A stretch of 64,000 bases of DNA, from assembly GCA_014529385.2 (NCBI GenBank), contig CM043962.1:130523074-130587073 (forward strand). Reading direction: 5' to 3'. The DNA is from Adiantum capillus-veneris (taxonomy: Eukaryota > Streptophyta > Polypodiopsida > Polypodiales > Pteridaceae). The translations under genes were made by a program, and so were the position numbers. Of this stretch, positions 11,844 to 27,156 are shown in pieces. The number at the start of each line of letters is the position of its first letter. Position 1 is the first letter of the stretch. The notes under the pieces were generated by a model that was not told the DNA's origin, ran no database searches, and worked only from the letters and a program-made list of their open reading frames with translations.

Positions 11844-12350
11844 TCAAACCTTTGCTTTTCTAGTTCCGCATCGGGATGTCATCCACCTGTGTTCTTGGGT
11901 TTGGTTGTTTTTGAGCCTTTCATCATAGGCTTTCAAGAGGGCATCTGATGTCTCATTACCCTTCTCTGCCAAAACAGATCCTCTTGAACTAGCACTTCTT
12001 AGTTTCTCATCCGTGGATGGTTCTTCTAGAGGTTTAACCATATGTGTAAGAGAAGGTGCCTCCTTTTCTTCATGTTTATTTATCTTCTCCTCAGCTTCGG
12101 TAAGCTTCTCAGCTAGGGATTTTTGCTCTCGTTCCCTGCGTGCTTTCATCCTAGTCTTTCTAGCTTTCCAACTATTTCGTTTGCTCTTGGTTTTCTGACT
12201 AGGTGTGTCTGTCATCTTTGGTCCATCATCTGTTCTTTGTCTCTGGATTCTCATAAGCTTTCTTTTGAGCTTGTGCTCTCGTAACCACTTGAACTGGTAC
12301 GACATTCTCATTTTCTGAGCTACTACGGAGCTGAACAATCCCTGATACAT
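11844..12350 (-). pseudogene. Basic coiled-coil-like linker ORF between gag and protease
   Basis: 168 residues, strongly charged (KRKLMRIQRQR, KARKTRMKARREREQKS, LTEAEEKINKHEEKEA), with helix-favouring composition. It is in a different frame from both gag and protease. An alternative frame at its start (VQLRSSSENENVV) continues directly from the zinc knuckle. It most likely belongs to one continuous Gag-protease polyprotein disrupted by frameshifts near 12300 and 11850. No enzymatic motif. Confidence 0.55.
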
Positions 12351-14193
12351 TTTTCGTGATTTTCCTAATTTGGTTTGGTTTTTTCGGGCAATCGGGGATC
12401 AAGTGAGTGATTCCACACTCAAGACATTAGGCATTTACTTCAATGATCTCCGTATGAGGACATTGTTTGACCAAGTGGTTGTCACGACTTTTGTGACAAT
12501 CTGTCTCTGGTTGAGGAGATTCTTTTAGCATTTCCTCTTGGCTATAAGCAAGCTTTGACCTAGATAAGCCGCTATTTGCAATGAATCGCAATGTCCTTTT
12601 GTCCTTTTCATACCTTCTTTCTTTCGACTGAAACCCAGGAGGTGGAGGTTGTACCGGCCTCACCACTCCATGTGTTTCTCTCACATTTTGTTGCTCCGAA
12701 GGGTAGTACTCACTTTGGTTTCTATACCACATTGTAGCTGGTACTGGCGTTGGTTTATTTGATGCTTCCATCATTGGCATGTATCTCATGTCTACCTGCA
12801 TTCTAGCACCTGGCAGCGGAGGTTGTTGTCCTAAGACAAGCTGGGGCCTTAAAACTCCTACTGGTCCTAGCGCATTCCCCATAATGTATCTAGGTGGAGT
12901 AGGTGCTTCTAGAACAGGTTGTACATACCTCTCCCTAGCATTTTCCATGCTATAATAACACTCTTCCCCCGTATGGTTCGTCCATTTTCTCTCAATTTCA
13001 CACCACTTCGGCTCTCCCGAATCAGACCTTACAAGAGGAATCAACCTCTTGACCAAGTCGTCGATAAGCTTTTCTTGATCAATAGGTGCCGTTGGCTTGG
13101 CAATGGACTCACTTATCTGTGAAACACTGTGCTGAGAGGATGTGTCATCTCCTTGACTCTTTAAGTCCTTTTCTTTGTATGTCTCACAGTTATCCACTAG
13201 ATAAAGAGCTTCTTTGATCAACTCGTTTAGCGTCATCCTCCTTATCATATGCAGATCCTTCTGAAGGCCCGCATGTCTCATTCCCTGGATAAAGATCAGC
13301 ATCAGTCATGCTTGTGTAAGTAATTCCGCTCTCGGACAGAGCTTAACATATCTCTTGAGCCGTAATGATGCTTTGCGTACTGATTCATCCTCTTTCTGTT
13401 TGAATCTATGGATTTGCGAGACCGTGTTGTGAGCAATGCCTTTTGGCGAGAATTCTTCAATAAACTCCTCAAACAGCTCATCTAGGGTCTCAAAATCCCA
13501 TTTTTCCACCGAGTCGAACCATGTAGCTACATCATCTTCTAGAGTCAATCCAAATCCCGCAAACTGTGTCGCAAAATCTGAAACTTCCTCTGCTCTAATC
13601 ACTCTTCTAAAATCCGTTACGTGATCTCTCGGATCTTTATCTCCATAGTATTTTCTATTTACCCATTTCTGGACTTGGGATGGTCTAACTCGTCGATTGT
13701 CTACAAGTCTAACCAGAGACTGTCCCAATCCTTCTCTCGTTATCGCTCTTGAAGGGAATCTTGGTGGCTCTCTTCTTGGAATTCCTATAGGAATTCTCGT
13801 GTTTGGTGGAGGCATTTGTGGTCCTTCATTGACCAAATATCCACCTCTTTCTACTACAGTTTGTGGATTTGTGCTTTCTACAACTCTGTATTCTCGTCCA
13901 TACTTGTCGACAACTATAGATCTCCATTGACAGTCGACTCCATATGTGTAGACATATAAGAGCTTGTAATCCGTTATCTTTTCTAGGTATGGATCTGAGC
14001 ACCTATAAAGATTGACCTCATTGTCGTCAATGTATCTATATAGTCCTTCCCTCTCATGACCAATCATCCAAACTCTCTCAACAAGATGGGTCTTTATCAA
14101 TTGCAAGTTTGGCAGATCCATTGTGGGAGGATATTCCTCTATCGTCGGGATCTCCAAGCTTGTGTAAGCTGCGTTTGAATCTAGGGTAGACAT
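12340..14193 (-). pseudogene. Gag of element C
   Basis: One reading frame runs from Met at 14193, through a TGA at 13303-13305 and a TAA at 12424-12426. The first ~165 residues are unique. The Retrotrans_gag-like domain (about residues 165-290) includes KWVNRKYYGDKDPRDHVTDF, ATWFDSVEKWDFETLDELF and FKQKEDESVRKASLRLKRY. Two CCHC-type knuckles follow. One has lost its second Cys (CHKSRDNHLVKQC). The other is complete but with a short CX2CX3HX4C spacing (CLECGITHLIPDC) and lies just past the TAA. The product would form the nucleocapsid shell and package the RNA. The two single stops in an otherwise long frame indicate recent decay, unless they are read through, which the sequence does not show. 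Confidence 0.85.
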
Positions 14194-15593
14194 GATTTAT
14201 GGGCTTAAGAGCTTTCTCTTGGTTCAAGTAGACTTGGTCCACTGTGTTCAAGTGCTTTGGTTAGGGAAAAGTCGAAACTATGTCAAAAAATGCAACCGTT
14301 TCGTCACAATTCTCGTAAATTGTCGCTTTTAGACACCCCTAACTTGCGGATGAATTTTGAGGCCTCAAACGATGTTTTTTTCAAAGTTGAATTAAATGGT
14401 TGCCGCCGGCATGCATTTAGTTCAGGCTCTAAGATCTGTAGAGCCGCTCTCAGGCTACGTTTTGATATAAAAACTTTTTCAATCCGATACTGTTTGTGAA
14501 AGTTATGGCCAAAACAGTGAAATGCAGTTTAGAATGGTCAAAATGAGTCCAAATTAAATTTTGAAAAAAGATTTGGGATCTCTGTGACACTGTGAACACT
14601 CCTGTATGGTCAAAATTATAGTTGGACCCTAAAACTGGCCTAGAGACATCCTACGTGTAGGATGTCTATATGCTCATAATTTAACAAAATTTTGTCCAGA
14701 GACTCCCCTTAAGTCCAGCAACACAATGGTATGCTTAGAATTTCATTTGGATTTAGAAATGGCCTTGAGACATCCTATGCGTAGGATGTCTAACTGCTCA
14801 GAATGACTTGAAATTTTCACCCCAGCTTCTCCTTGATGTGCTGCTCACAGTGGTGTGCTCATAAGTTGGTTTAGAGTCCTAAATCAAGCTAGAGACATCC
14901 TACGCGTAGGATGTCTAACTACTCAGATTTTGTCCAAACTTGCACTATAGATTCCCCTTGATGTGCTAAACTCACAGCTATTTTTACTTATTGATTCTGA
15001 CACCTATAGGTTGGTCAAATGATCAAGAATCTACTTTAGAAGCGTGATGTATGTTCTGATGAATTCCTAAGTCAAATCAACTCCAAATTGGACCAAATTT
15101 GCCTAGGAGGCTTATCTAAGGCTATATGACAGTATGGTATGATCACAGTAGAATTTTGGTTTCAAAAATATGCATTAGACATCCTACGCGTTGTCGAGAA
15201 ATTTGCGGTCTTGCCGGGAAAGCACCGGGCTTATGGCTGTGAAAGTTTGTGAGAGAACTCAAAAAAAACTATATGAAGGAGTTAAACCATAGATGCCATG
15301 AAGACTAGGATTTGGAAAGCAGTGCAATCAAAGAAGCCCCACTCTTTCTCTCTTGCACTCACACACACATAGAAAGAACACAAAAGAGAATGTCAAAATA
15401 ACACAAAGATGAAAACATCAAGACTATGGTAATATCGTATCGTGGGTAGTATGAAAGGGTTAATAGATGAGTTCATGGCATTCAATCTTGGCTGACCAAA
15501 TAGGCTACGAATTGTTCTTTGGAATTGTAGTTTTGTGCTTATATATATTATGTCTAGTGATTGGGATTAATTGTGTGTACAAAACCTCTTGGT

Positions 15594-15812
15594 TCATAGC
15601 AAGATAACTACGCTTATGTCAAAAGAAAAGTTATAGTCTATGAGAGGTAGTATAATGGGGTCCGGTGATAGAAGTATTTCATTGAGCCTTTCTGGGCTAA
15701 AGAGAAACACTATATGTTGTTGAAAGTGTATTTTACGGCTAATCCATACGTTAATTCTAATAGATCGTACAGAGTGAAAGCAATGGAAATGATCATCATG
15801 TGGGTTATTCAT
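15594..15812 (-). CDS. Small conserved ORF in insert D (leader-peptide family)
   Basis: 72 residues. The last ~53 align without gaps to two ORFs in the leader of element B (41388-41606 and 41628-41840) and to a decayed frame in the leader of element A (about 28405-28565). Shared positions include SRKIHFQQ, F, EILLSPDPIILPLIDY and SFD. The protein-level match with more divergent DNA suggests past selection on the peptide. Function unknown. No membrane segment or catalytic motif is evident; the C-terminus is hydrophobic. Confidence 0.6.
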   Translation of the reverse strand: MNNPHDDHFHCFHSVRSIRINVWISRKIHFQQHIVFLFSPERLNEILLSPDPIILPLIDYNFSFDISVVILL

Positions 15813-16012
15813 CTAGGATAGTATGTGAGAAATGTAGATATGAGAGAAGTGAAGAGATGAGAATTTTCCCTCCCAATCCCTATTCTTGCCCGTAGGCAAT
15901 AAGGATACTGCGGGGAGAGATGTACCTGTAGCAAAGAGAACCTAAAATTTGTAGAGAGGATGAATTACTAAGAGTGAGACAGATAGGTTTGGTTAAGGAG
16001 ATGAGATTAGAT

Positions 16013-16124
<112 letters not shown>

Positions 16125-18683
16125 GATTAGAGATGAAAAAGAAAATAATAAGAAATCAAGAAAACATCAATGTAGAGCACATCTTACTTGACAAACCCTT
16201 TGGCACCATTATTGATGGAGAGAGAAGAAGAGGGGAGAACTCCACTTTGATTGATACGCCAAGTGCAAGACCTTCTTTGATTAGAGTTGATCTTCAAAGG
16301 ATAGCGTACAAGAATGACTAGTCTTCCTCTAGGAGAAAGTGTAGGCTTGGGCTTATGTTAATGGCTAGGTACAATTAGGCATTACTACTCACTCCCTCAA
16401 GAATTCCTCTCATCAATAGCTTTAATGCTTGAGTTCCCTTTTCAAGGAAGAAGAGGTCCCCTTTTATAGGTGAAGGCAACCCCCAAGGGTTTACACAAGA
16501 AGAGAGGAGCCAGTGTGAATAGGAATTGGAAAAGTTGGAAATGAGCTGTTCCTACATGATGTGGGCAGACTGGGGTCCAGTATTTTGATCATATCACCTC
16601 AACCGTGGCTCCAAATAAAAAAGTAAAAACATGGGCAGAAACTTCAGCTCATTAGCTACGATTTTCATTTTAAAATCATTTTCCAATTCGGATTGGAACC
16701 TTGTGTAAAAAATTCATCAAAATAGGGTCCATTTTTGGCAGCAAAAGTCTTCCCGTGGTCCCCTTAGCCTAGACTTTCATTTAATTCCAAAGGACACCTC
16801 ATGCCATATGAAAGCATGACATTGCTCCTTGACAAAGTTTTGTAATCATGCTTGCAATAATGCATTAAAATAAGTGTATCTTTGAAATCATGCCACCTAG
16901 TGTCCCACTAGGATTTGATTCCTTCCTAATAGCTATTTAAAAAGAAATATAAGAAAAATATGAAAAATACATAGAATATATATATATTGGAGTTTACCCT
17001 AGATATAGGATCTAGCTAGGGTGTGAGATGATAATGAGATAGTAGAAATAAAGAATCAATGCTTTTTGCCCAAGTTAAAGAGGCGGAGCTATTGACACTT
17101 TTTCCATAGTATTTTCTGATGGTAAAGTAAGAATAGGTTACCCTTGAGATAAATAATAGGATGAGATAGAAAGATTATTATTATACTTAAATATGCATAT
17201 GTACATTATAGGAAAGATAATTATGTATCTAAAAAATTACAAGATAACTCTTGTAGGATGCGTTCCCACTATGTACCTGTCACAACACGACAACGTAGGA
17301 TGTCTTTTTGCTCAAAATGAACCCAAATTTGAACCACAGACTCTCCTTAAGGTGCTGATCACTGTGGTATGCTCAGGAATGTGTTTAGAGTCTTAAATCA
17401 CATAGAAGACATCCTACGCGTAGGATGTCTTTTTGGCCCGTTTGACCCCAGACTTGTCCCACAGCTTCCCCTTGATGTCAGTAACCCAGTGGTATGCTTA
17501 GATTTGAATTTGGATGTCAAAAGACCCCAAAACTAGCTGTTCTAGCCTTTTTCAGTCAAAAATGCTAAAGTCTGTTCAATCTTCCCTTTCACTGACCCAA
17601 ATGAGATGAAATTTATCAGATGCACTCAATACAACATTTAGAACATGCCTATGGAGTCATTCTATGGTTTGGTCTCAAAATTAGGCCTTGGACACAATTT
17701 GGGTAGGATGTCTGGCAATTCTCATCTTTTGGCTTTGATATGTCAAAATTTGGTCAAATTTTCACTTTCCATGTGAAAATAGGGTAAAACCTACCTTCTG
17801 AACACACTGGTAACCTCAGATTTTCAAAATTTCCCCCAGATCACCCTGTAGTAGACATCCTACGCATAGGATGTCTACTGCTGATTTTTTGAGACTGAAG
17901 TGTCCCTGATGCTTCCTTATGCTCTCAGCAAGTGCAAGTATGCTTCACAATTGCAAAAACATGCAAAAATCACTCAATTTAAGCCTTTTCTGAAATTTTA
18001 CGTTTTCTGACTCCGCCTTTTGGCTTTTGGTCAACAAAAATAGGGAAAAACACCCAAGTCAATATGTTACTAGGGTAAAACCTACCCTCTGAACCCACTG
18101 GTGCAGTCAGAATTTTCAAATTTGGTCTCCAGAACCCCCTTGAGACATCCTACGCGTAGGATGTCTATGTTTACAGAATTGCAAGTTTTCTTCACAGAAC
18201 CCTTGCAAATGCTCTTTTATATGCACAACATCAATCAGTCATACAAAACTATCCACAAAATCTTGTTTAATGCATTTTTACCCACAAAAGCACACTTTTC
18301 CATGATTTCAAATGCAATCAAGCACTTTAGCAAATAATTCAGTGCTGAATAGCTCTAGATCAGAATCAGATCACTTACCTAAAGCTACTCCTACAAATCA
18401 TATGGGGTTTTGCATCTATGAGTAGAAAAACGCTTCACTGCCACACATGGACTAGTAAAATCACCTCAGAAATCACTCGACCACCAACAACTACTCTAAT
18501 CCACAGATCCTAACTAAACCTATCTAGTCGCACACCCTCGGCAAGACACGCGTTTCCTGGCTATTCCACTTGATCGCGCAATATCCTCTTCCGGATCCAC
18601 TTAAGAAAAACGCTTTCTTTAGCCGAAACTAAATCAAGCAACCATCACACGAGTTTTAGTAGGAAACCTACTTAGGTCCTTGT

Positions 18684-18702
18684 GTCCTCGGCAGTGGCGC
18701 CA
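18684..18702 (-). other. Primer-binding site of element C
   Basis: On the minus strand TGGCGCCACTGCCGAGGAC starts one base inside the 5' LTR. TGGCGCC... primer sites are typical of plant Gypsy elements of the Athila/Tat groups. The exact tRNA was not assigned. Confidence 0.85.
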
Positions 18703-18703
18703 A

Positions 18704-19664
18704 TGTTGGACGGGAGCGACTCACACACCCATGAAGTGCATGCAAACACTACCTAGATCAACATAATGTCAATCGAGGACACAGATGACACGATAGGCAC
18801 ACGGAGGAAATCTCTTTAGCTTGTCAGGCTGAGACCATCCTACACATACAACACTAAGGAAGACCAACTAAACCACAATCAAGAACCTCACTGCTCTCAA
18901 CCACACCACCCAGCCACATACACACATACGGAAGGTAACTCACCTAATCGTGCCAGATTCGTAGGAAACTTAATGAACACCATCCCCTCACTAGGATACA
19001 CCTGTCCCTAAGCTTCTACACTCAAAACCCTCACTCTAAACCCATCTGCAGAAAACGCGTAGGATGACAGAGTTGAATTTTGAAAGTGCCCGAAACTGAA
19101 ATTTATGAGTACCTATGTGTAGCTTATGTCGCCACGATTCTATAGACTACTAGCACGCAGAAAACAAACATCGTTTGATACACTTACGGCCACAAATAGC
19201 TCGTAGATGCGTCGGCGTGTGCGCTTCGTCTCGCGTGGAATGCTTGGCGTTGTCGTGTAGCTCTCCTCGAGCCTACATCAATGGTGCAGTCGGATCTCCA
19301 ATGTGTTGAGCAAGCCGGGCGTAGCTAGAGGATGAAGCTCACGCTCACTCTCTTTCTCTCTCACACACAGTAGACGGCAGCGCTAAGTTTTTGATAATGA
19401 TAAAAAGTCTTTTTTTTACAAAATGACCTAGGTACCTTATATACTAAGGCTACCTTAGGTTTAACCAAAAATGGGGTTGAAAGGGTCAAATGGCTTTGTA
19501 TTTACAATCTGAAAGTGCCATTGCACCCCGGCTTCTGAAACTAGAATAACTACTCATTACAAATGACGTTTATAGCCATAATCCGCACCATTTCATAACT
19601 CGCAAAAGATAAGACTTTGGTACGAAACTTGAGTTATGTTGTGTTGTTGACCCAGCGGTCAACA
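18704..19664 (-). repeat. 5' LTR of element C
   Basis: 961 bases, TG...CA bounded, partner of 6619-7562. It carries the 17 extra bases near 19463. The flanking AAGAG at 19665-19669 matches 6614-6618. Confidence 0.93.
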
Positions 19665-19669
19665 AAGAG

Positions 19670-21276
19670 GAAGATAGGAGTGCTCAAGAGGAAGGTTTCA
19701 GGATTGACAGTGGGCTGACTGTGCAAGACACCGGTGATGACAACCCCCTACAGGGTTTTGTAAACAAAGGGAAACTAAAGAGAAAAGGTGGCTTGGAATA
19801 GATTCTGGAAGATCCTGAGGACGAGATATGTGCTTCCCCTTTGAGCACCCTGGATGACTTAAACGATCGCAGTATAGGTGAAAAGAAAGACATTCGCTCA
19901 CGTGCTTGCAAGAAGTTATGCTGAATTTGTTCCCTGTTGTGTCCAAGTTATGTAGTGCTAGCAAGCTCCACACCCTATGGCAAGTATCTCTTTGGATATT
20001 TATAATGGAGAAACTCTTTTCAATATTACTTTACTGTGCAACAGTTCAGTAGTTTTTGCTTGTTTTTTGAGATGTATTTATTCGATACCATTTCTGTGTC
20101 ACAGTGCAAGATAAACTGCAGTTAGTTGCCCTGCATGATTTGAATTATACCATTGAATGCAAAACCATACAAAAGTGGCATATTGACAAGGCCAGATAGC
20201 TATGAAGAGAAAAAGGCGAGATTAAGAAGCACCTGGCTAGCTATCTTAAACGCTTAACAAAAATTCTTGAGTACTTCAATTATGTTCATCCCTAGGGGGA
20301 AGTTATTTTTGCTGAGTGGTATGCACTTCTAGACACAATATGCTTGCCAAATCCATTGCCAGACGAGGGACGCGCTTTGGTTTTTGATTTAAATGGCTTG
20401 CTTGTTCAAGCTGTAGAGCCAATGCACGGTGACATTCCCCCTAAAAATGCAAGGAAAATGATAAAGTACAATGTGCAAGATAGGAGGTATGTATTTTGTT
20501 GCAAAGACAACCAAAACTTTTTGGATTGGTGCCTCCGATTTTTCCATGTGTATATATGGAGCACTAGCATGACACCTAAGTGAGTGCAATATTAGAAACA
20601 GTATTCAAAGAGGAGTGGGCTAAGCTAAGAGTTGTTTTTTTCACAGAATCATTGTAGTGGCTAGCCTTGGCAGATATATAATAAGCACGTATTCTTGAAG
20701 GATTTGAGATTGTTTTGGAAAAACTACAGCTTTGGGCCCCAAAACAGTCTAATTGTTGACGATAGTATGTCCAAAGTGCACCAAAACCCTGAAGGAAGTT
20801 GGCTTGTTACTCCTAAGATAGAGGACCAAGCCAAAGAAAAGCGGCAAAACTTCTTGATAGATACTTTGAGCAGCTGACGGTTCCTATGGCTGCAATCAGA
20901 GGATTGTGCAACATATACAACATAAATTGCGTTTGATACTATCCCATATTTGTTTTCACAAGAAGTGATCAGGAAGCTGGCATCAAAAATGCAAAAGCGC
21001 AATGAGGCCCAGTGTTAGGAAGCCTTGCGTAGGAGAAAAAAGGAGGCTAATGAAGAAGCTGAAAGACATAAGAGAGAGAGGCTATAGCAAGAGGAAAAAA
21101 TTAAAGAAGAAGAAAAAAGAGAGTTGCAAGAACCAAAAACTTAGCAAGAAGAAGAAAGAGAGCAAGACCCAAAAGCTTAGCAAACAAAGAAGCAAACGGA
21201 CGCTGGGCAAAAGCGAGTGTAAAAGCACGCTAAACCATGATCTTAGCCAGAGTAGGAGGCTCTCTGCAGTTTTGTA
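19670..21276 (+). pseudogene. FCP1/NLI-interacting-factor-like HAD phosphatase (left copy, 3' part)
   Basis: Downstream continuation of the locus broken by element C. An acidic/basic linker (GFVNKGKLKRKGGLE, ILEDPEDEICASPLSTLDDL) ends at a stop at 19921. After an intron-like gap comes HLASYLKRLTKILEYFNYVH and then the phosphatase core. ALVFDLNGLLVQ (about 20370) matches the nucleophile loop DxDGT/V of the HAD-type CTD-phosphatase family, with Asn in place of the second Asp. FLDWCLRFFHVYIWSTSMTPK (shown here in part: VYIWSTS) corresponds to the motif-2 strand. NSLIVDDSMSKVHQNPEG (about 20750) is the motif with paired Asp. A highly charged Glu/Lys/Arg tail follows (20990-21276). Several stops and frameshifts make it a pseudogene. 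The Asn substitution raises doubt that even the ancestor was an active phosphatase. The right copy is at 47900-49560. Confidence 0.7.
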
Positions 21277-21439
21277 ACATTATGAGGGAAATTTCTAAAT
21301 TGCCTTTCCAATGTTAGTAACTATTCCGACATTCACTTCAGACAGTAATGATCAGATCATGTACTATTCTTTTGTTGAAGATTATACTATGTGTACTGTT
21401 GGCATTCTTTTTTGTCTTGTAAACATTGAAGTATACATT

Positions 21440-22755
21440 ATCATTGGAAATCAGTAAAGGTATGCTAATTAGCATAATGTTTATGCTAGTTAGCATACTG
21501 TTTATGCTAACTATCAAAAACAATATGCTAATTAGCATACCCACAGTAGCTAATTAGAATACATTCTAATTAGCATACTGCACATTTTTGTTTGTGCTAA
21601 CTTCTACTCATAGCATACCATAGTATGCTAATTAGCATATATAGTATACAGGAACCTGCCATGTTTTCTCCTTGAAAGCAGCAATGGTAGGCTAATTAGC
21701 ATACTGTCTATGCCAACAGGCATAAACAATATGCTAATTAGCATACCCACAATAACTAATTAAAATACATTCTAATTAGCATACTGCACATTTTTGTTTG
21801 TGTTAACTTCCACTCACAGCATACCATAGTATGCTAATTAGCATATACAGTATACAATATACAAGAAGCTGCCATGTTTTCTCCTTGAAACCATCAATGG
21901 TAGGCTAATTAGCATACTGTCTATGCCAATAGGCATAAATAGTATGGTAATTAGCATATTTTCTATGCCAACTGGCATAAACAGTATGCTAATTAGCATG
22001 CATGGTATGCTAGTTAGCATTCCTTCAATTAGCATACTGTGGATTTTTGTTTTTGCTAACTTCCACTCACAGCATAGTATGCTAATTAGCATACACAATA
22101 TTTAGAAAGCTTCCATCCCATCTTGAAACCAGCATACAATTTTCTAATTAGCATACATGGTATGCTTATAAACATACACAGTATACAGAGAGTTGTTATC
22201 TCTTCTCCTTAAAACCAACAAAGGTGTGCTAATTAGCATACAGTCTATGTCTACTGGCATAGGCATTATGCTAATTAGCATACCTTCAATTGGCACACTG
22301 TATATTTTTGTTTGTGTTAACTTCCACTCAGTATAGTATGCTAATTAACATACACAGTATACAAAAAGCTTCCATCCCTTCTCCTTGAAACCAACAAAAC
22401 TATGCTAATTAGCATATTGTCTATGCCAGTTAACTATGCTAATTAATATACCCACAGAATGCCAATTGGCATAAACAGTATGCTAATTAGGATACATAGG
22501 ATGCAAAGACCTGTCATCTCTTCTCCTTGAAACCAGAAAAGATATGCTTATTAGCATACCATTTATGCCAACCGACATAAACAGTATGCTAATTAGCATA
22601 CTGTGCATTTTTGTTTGTGCTAACTTTCACTCACAACATAGTATGCTAATTAGAGCGCACGGTGTACAAATTTTTTTTATCTCTTCTCCTTAAAACCAAC
22701 AAATGTATGCTAATTAACATATTGTTTATGCTAATTAGTATATTGTTTATGCCAA
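21440..22755. repeat. AT-rich palindromic repeat array (middle block, continues at 44620)
   Basis: The same TATGCTAATTAGCATA-type palindromes as at 5.2-6.2 kb, here organised in longer units of about 95-215 bases. Each unit also carries a TTCTCCTTGAAACCA segment and often TATGCCAACTGGCATA. The phase continues at 44620 after the A and B insertions. The part to about 21780 is repeated in inverse orientation at 47398-47760. Confidence 0.9.
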
Positions 22756-22759
22756 CTAT

Positions 22760-25483
<2,724 letters not shown>

Positions 25484-25501
25484 TTAGCCCTTCCCTTTTG
25501 G
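25484..25501 (-). other. Polypurine tract of element A
   Basis: On the minus strand CCAAAAGGGAAGGGCTAA immediately precedes the 3' LTR start TGATAGCCG. Element B has CCAGGGGGAGGGCTAA at the same place. Confidence 0.85.
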
Positions 25502-25592
25502 CTAGAGGCATTCATGTCTCTAGCCCTGATTTTGATTCTTCTTCAACTGATTTGTAGGAGCCGATATCGAGTTGCCTTCTGAACTAGCCATC

Positions 25593-26759
25593 CTATTTGG
25601 CCATTGGTGAGATTTCTGGAATGTTCATGAATCTGCAAAACAGGTCCGTGTGATAGCCTGTTCCTTGGAATAGTGTTGGTTGATTAAATGGGAAGCCCAT
25701 GGCTTCCAAAACTTTGTGCCAGTGTCCTCCTGGATCCCAAGTGAAAAATAGGATCATTATCTGCAGTGTCCGAACAATAAAATTTGCATGCCAAATAGGA
25801 CCAAATTCGTAACCACCAGTAGCGAGAGGAGAAATGAGCATCTTGGCTCCTGCAAAGACAGAACTGAAAATTATGATTCCCAAGAGTGTGCCAAGAATCC
25901 ACCATATATGGTTGCCTTGTTGGTGTGGTGAGCTCCAGTTGTCTTCAAAATCTTGCTTACTGCCGCGACTGGAAAAACCTACAAGCATATCATTCTTCTC
26001 TTGGATGTGCTCAAACATGTCAGCTATCTTTTTTGATGCTGATAGTAAGCCACCTACCTTGCGGCTTAAATACAAGAGTGATCCACTTACCTCTCTCCAA
26101 AGAGAGGATGCACTATTTGTAAAAAGTTGCACCAAATTGGGAATGAGGCCTTCATTCTTGCACCCTATCAGCCTTTTGTCTATCCATGGCTCCTTAACTC
26201 TTATCTCCATGCTGATCTTACCTCTATATGTTCTAGTTGTTAACCATAACCATAGGTCTGATGCATCCCATGCAAACACAATGCTGTGTTGTGGAGGAGT
26301 GTGGAACACCCTTAAAAGGTTGGAAAGACGTTGATCATCAAGCTTACTCTAAACATCCTTACATAAACTGGAGGCATTACCCATCTCCAAGTTTATAACA
26401 CCTTTCACTAGACTAGAGGCATTACACATCGCTAAGTCTATGAAACCTTTTAGTAGATTAGAGGTATTACCCATCTCTAAGTCTATGACACTACACAATA
26501 AAGTCCTGCTTGGCTGCCAAACCTCTGGAATACTATTCAGCTCCAAACCTTCAGTCATACTTACCTCTTCGTTATGGTCCTCTGGTGAAACTTCCTTGAT
26601 GCAGGATGCTTTCAGCTTGCTAAACTGTTCTTGGTCCATGCTAGTGCACATGCTTCTATTTTCAAAGCCCTCCCCTTTGCTATATGTTTTCCATCTTCTG
26701 CAATGCCTTGCTAGCATGTTCGTTTTCCTCTTCTCTTGTATCTTCCATGCTCTTTGCAT
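25593..26759 (-). pseudogene. Env-position membrane ORF of element A
   Basis: One frame of about 388 codons with a single stop (26349-26351), placed just before the polypurine tract, where env-like genes sit in some plant retrotransposons. The N-terminal third is basic and then holds three tandem copies of a 15-residue unit (VIDLEMGNTSNLLKG, FIDLAMCNASSLVKG, VINLEMGNASSLCKD). The middle is globular (WDASDLWLWLTTRTYRGK). One strong membrane segment, WWILGTLLGIIIFSSVF, lies about 95 residues before the end. The C-terminal part is aromatic-rich (FFTWDPGGHWHKVLEAMGF). No signal peptide is evident. I do not recognise the family. It could be an env-like protein or a captured host membrane-protein fragment. 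Confidence 0.6.
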
Positions 26760-27156
26760 TCCTCTTTCTTTGACGAGGCCTCATCAACACTTTACACCTT
26801 TTTACCCTTACTGCCCAATGCTGTCGATTGATCACTTTGGTGCCTATTTCACCCAAGGTTACAAATGTACTAGCATTTGTAACACAATTTTCTTGACTTA
26901 CCTCCCTTACCGGGGTAGAATCTTTTGATTCTTTAATCTCTTGCTCCACTGCTTCAGTACTTTGAACAAACTTCTCGCTTGATCCTTCTTCTGTTATCTT
27001 TATCTTGACCTCTTTTGCAAGACCAATGACACTTGGTGTGCGGATACCAATTGGTGGTGGGCGTAGGATAAGTGTAAGTAGTGATTGTGGCGGTGGTTGT
27101 AGGAATTGAACTGGTGGGGCTAGTTGTGGTTGCACGACTGATGGTGGGATTTGAAC
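26680..27156 (-). pseudogene. Proline-rich then basic ORF of element A
   Basis: Minus-strand frame following gag. A Pro/Gln/Leu-rich start (VQIPPSVVQPQLAPPVQF, LQPPPQSLL) leads to an acidic stretch (VKIKITEEGSSEKF) and a basic end (RVKRCKVLMRPRQRKRNAKS). Its 5' end is interrupted by the small TIR element at 27157-27446, so it was probably the C-terminal continuation of Gag (the prolines continue from PPWPRPPIPPV). It overlaps the membrane ORF in another frame. No catalytic motif. Confidence 0.5.

Noticed and set aside
18684-18702. tRNA gene next to the LTRs
   Set aside because: Only an 18-19-base tRNA 3'-end complement is present, which is a primer-binding site. No cloverleaf sequence follows. 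No tRNA or rRNA gene was recognised anywhere in the window.
21338-22105. Met/Ile/Ser-rich small proteins (also near 44.9, 47.7, 50.3 and 51.0 kb)
   Set aside because: Translations of the palindromic array. They recur wherever the repeat does.
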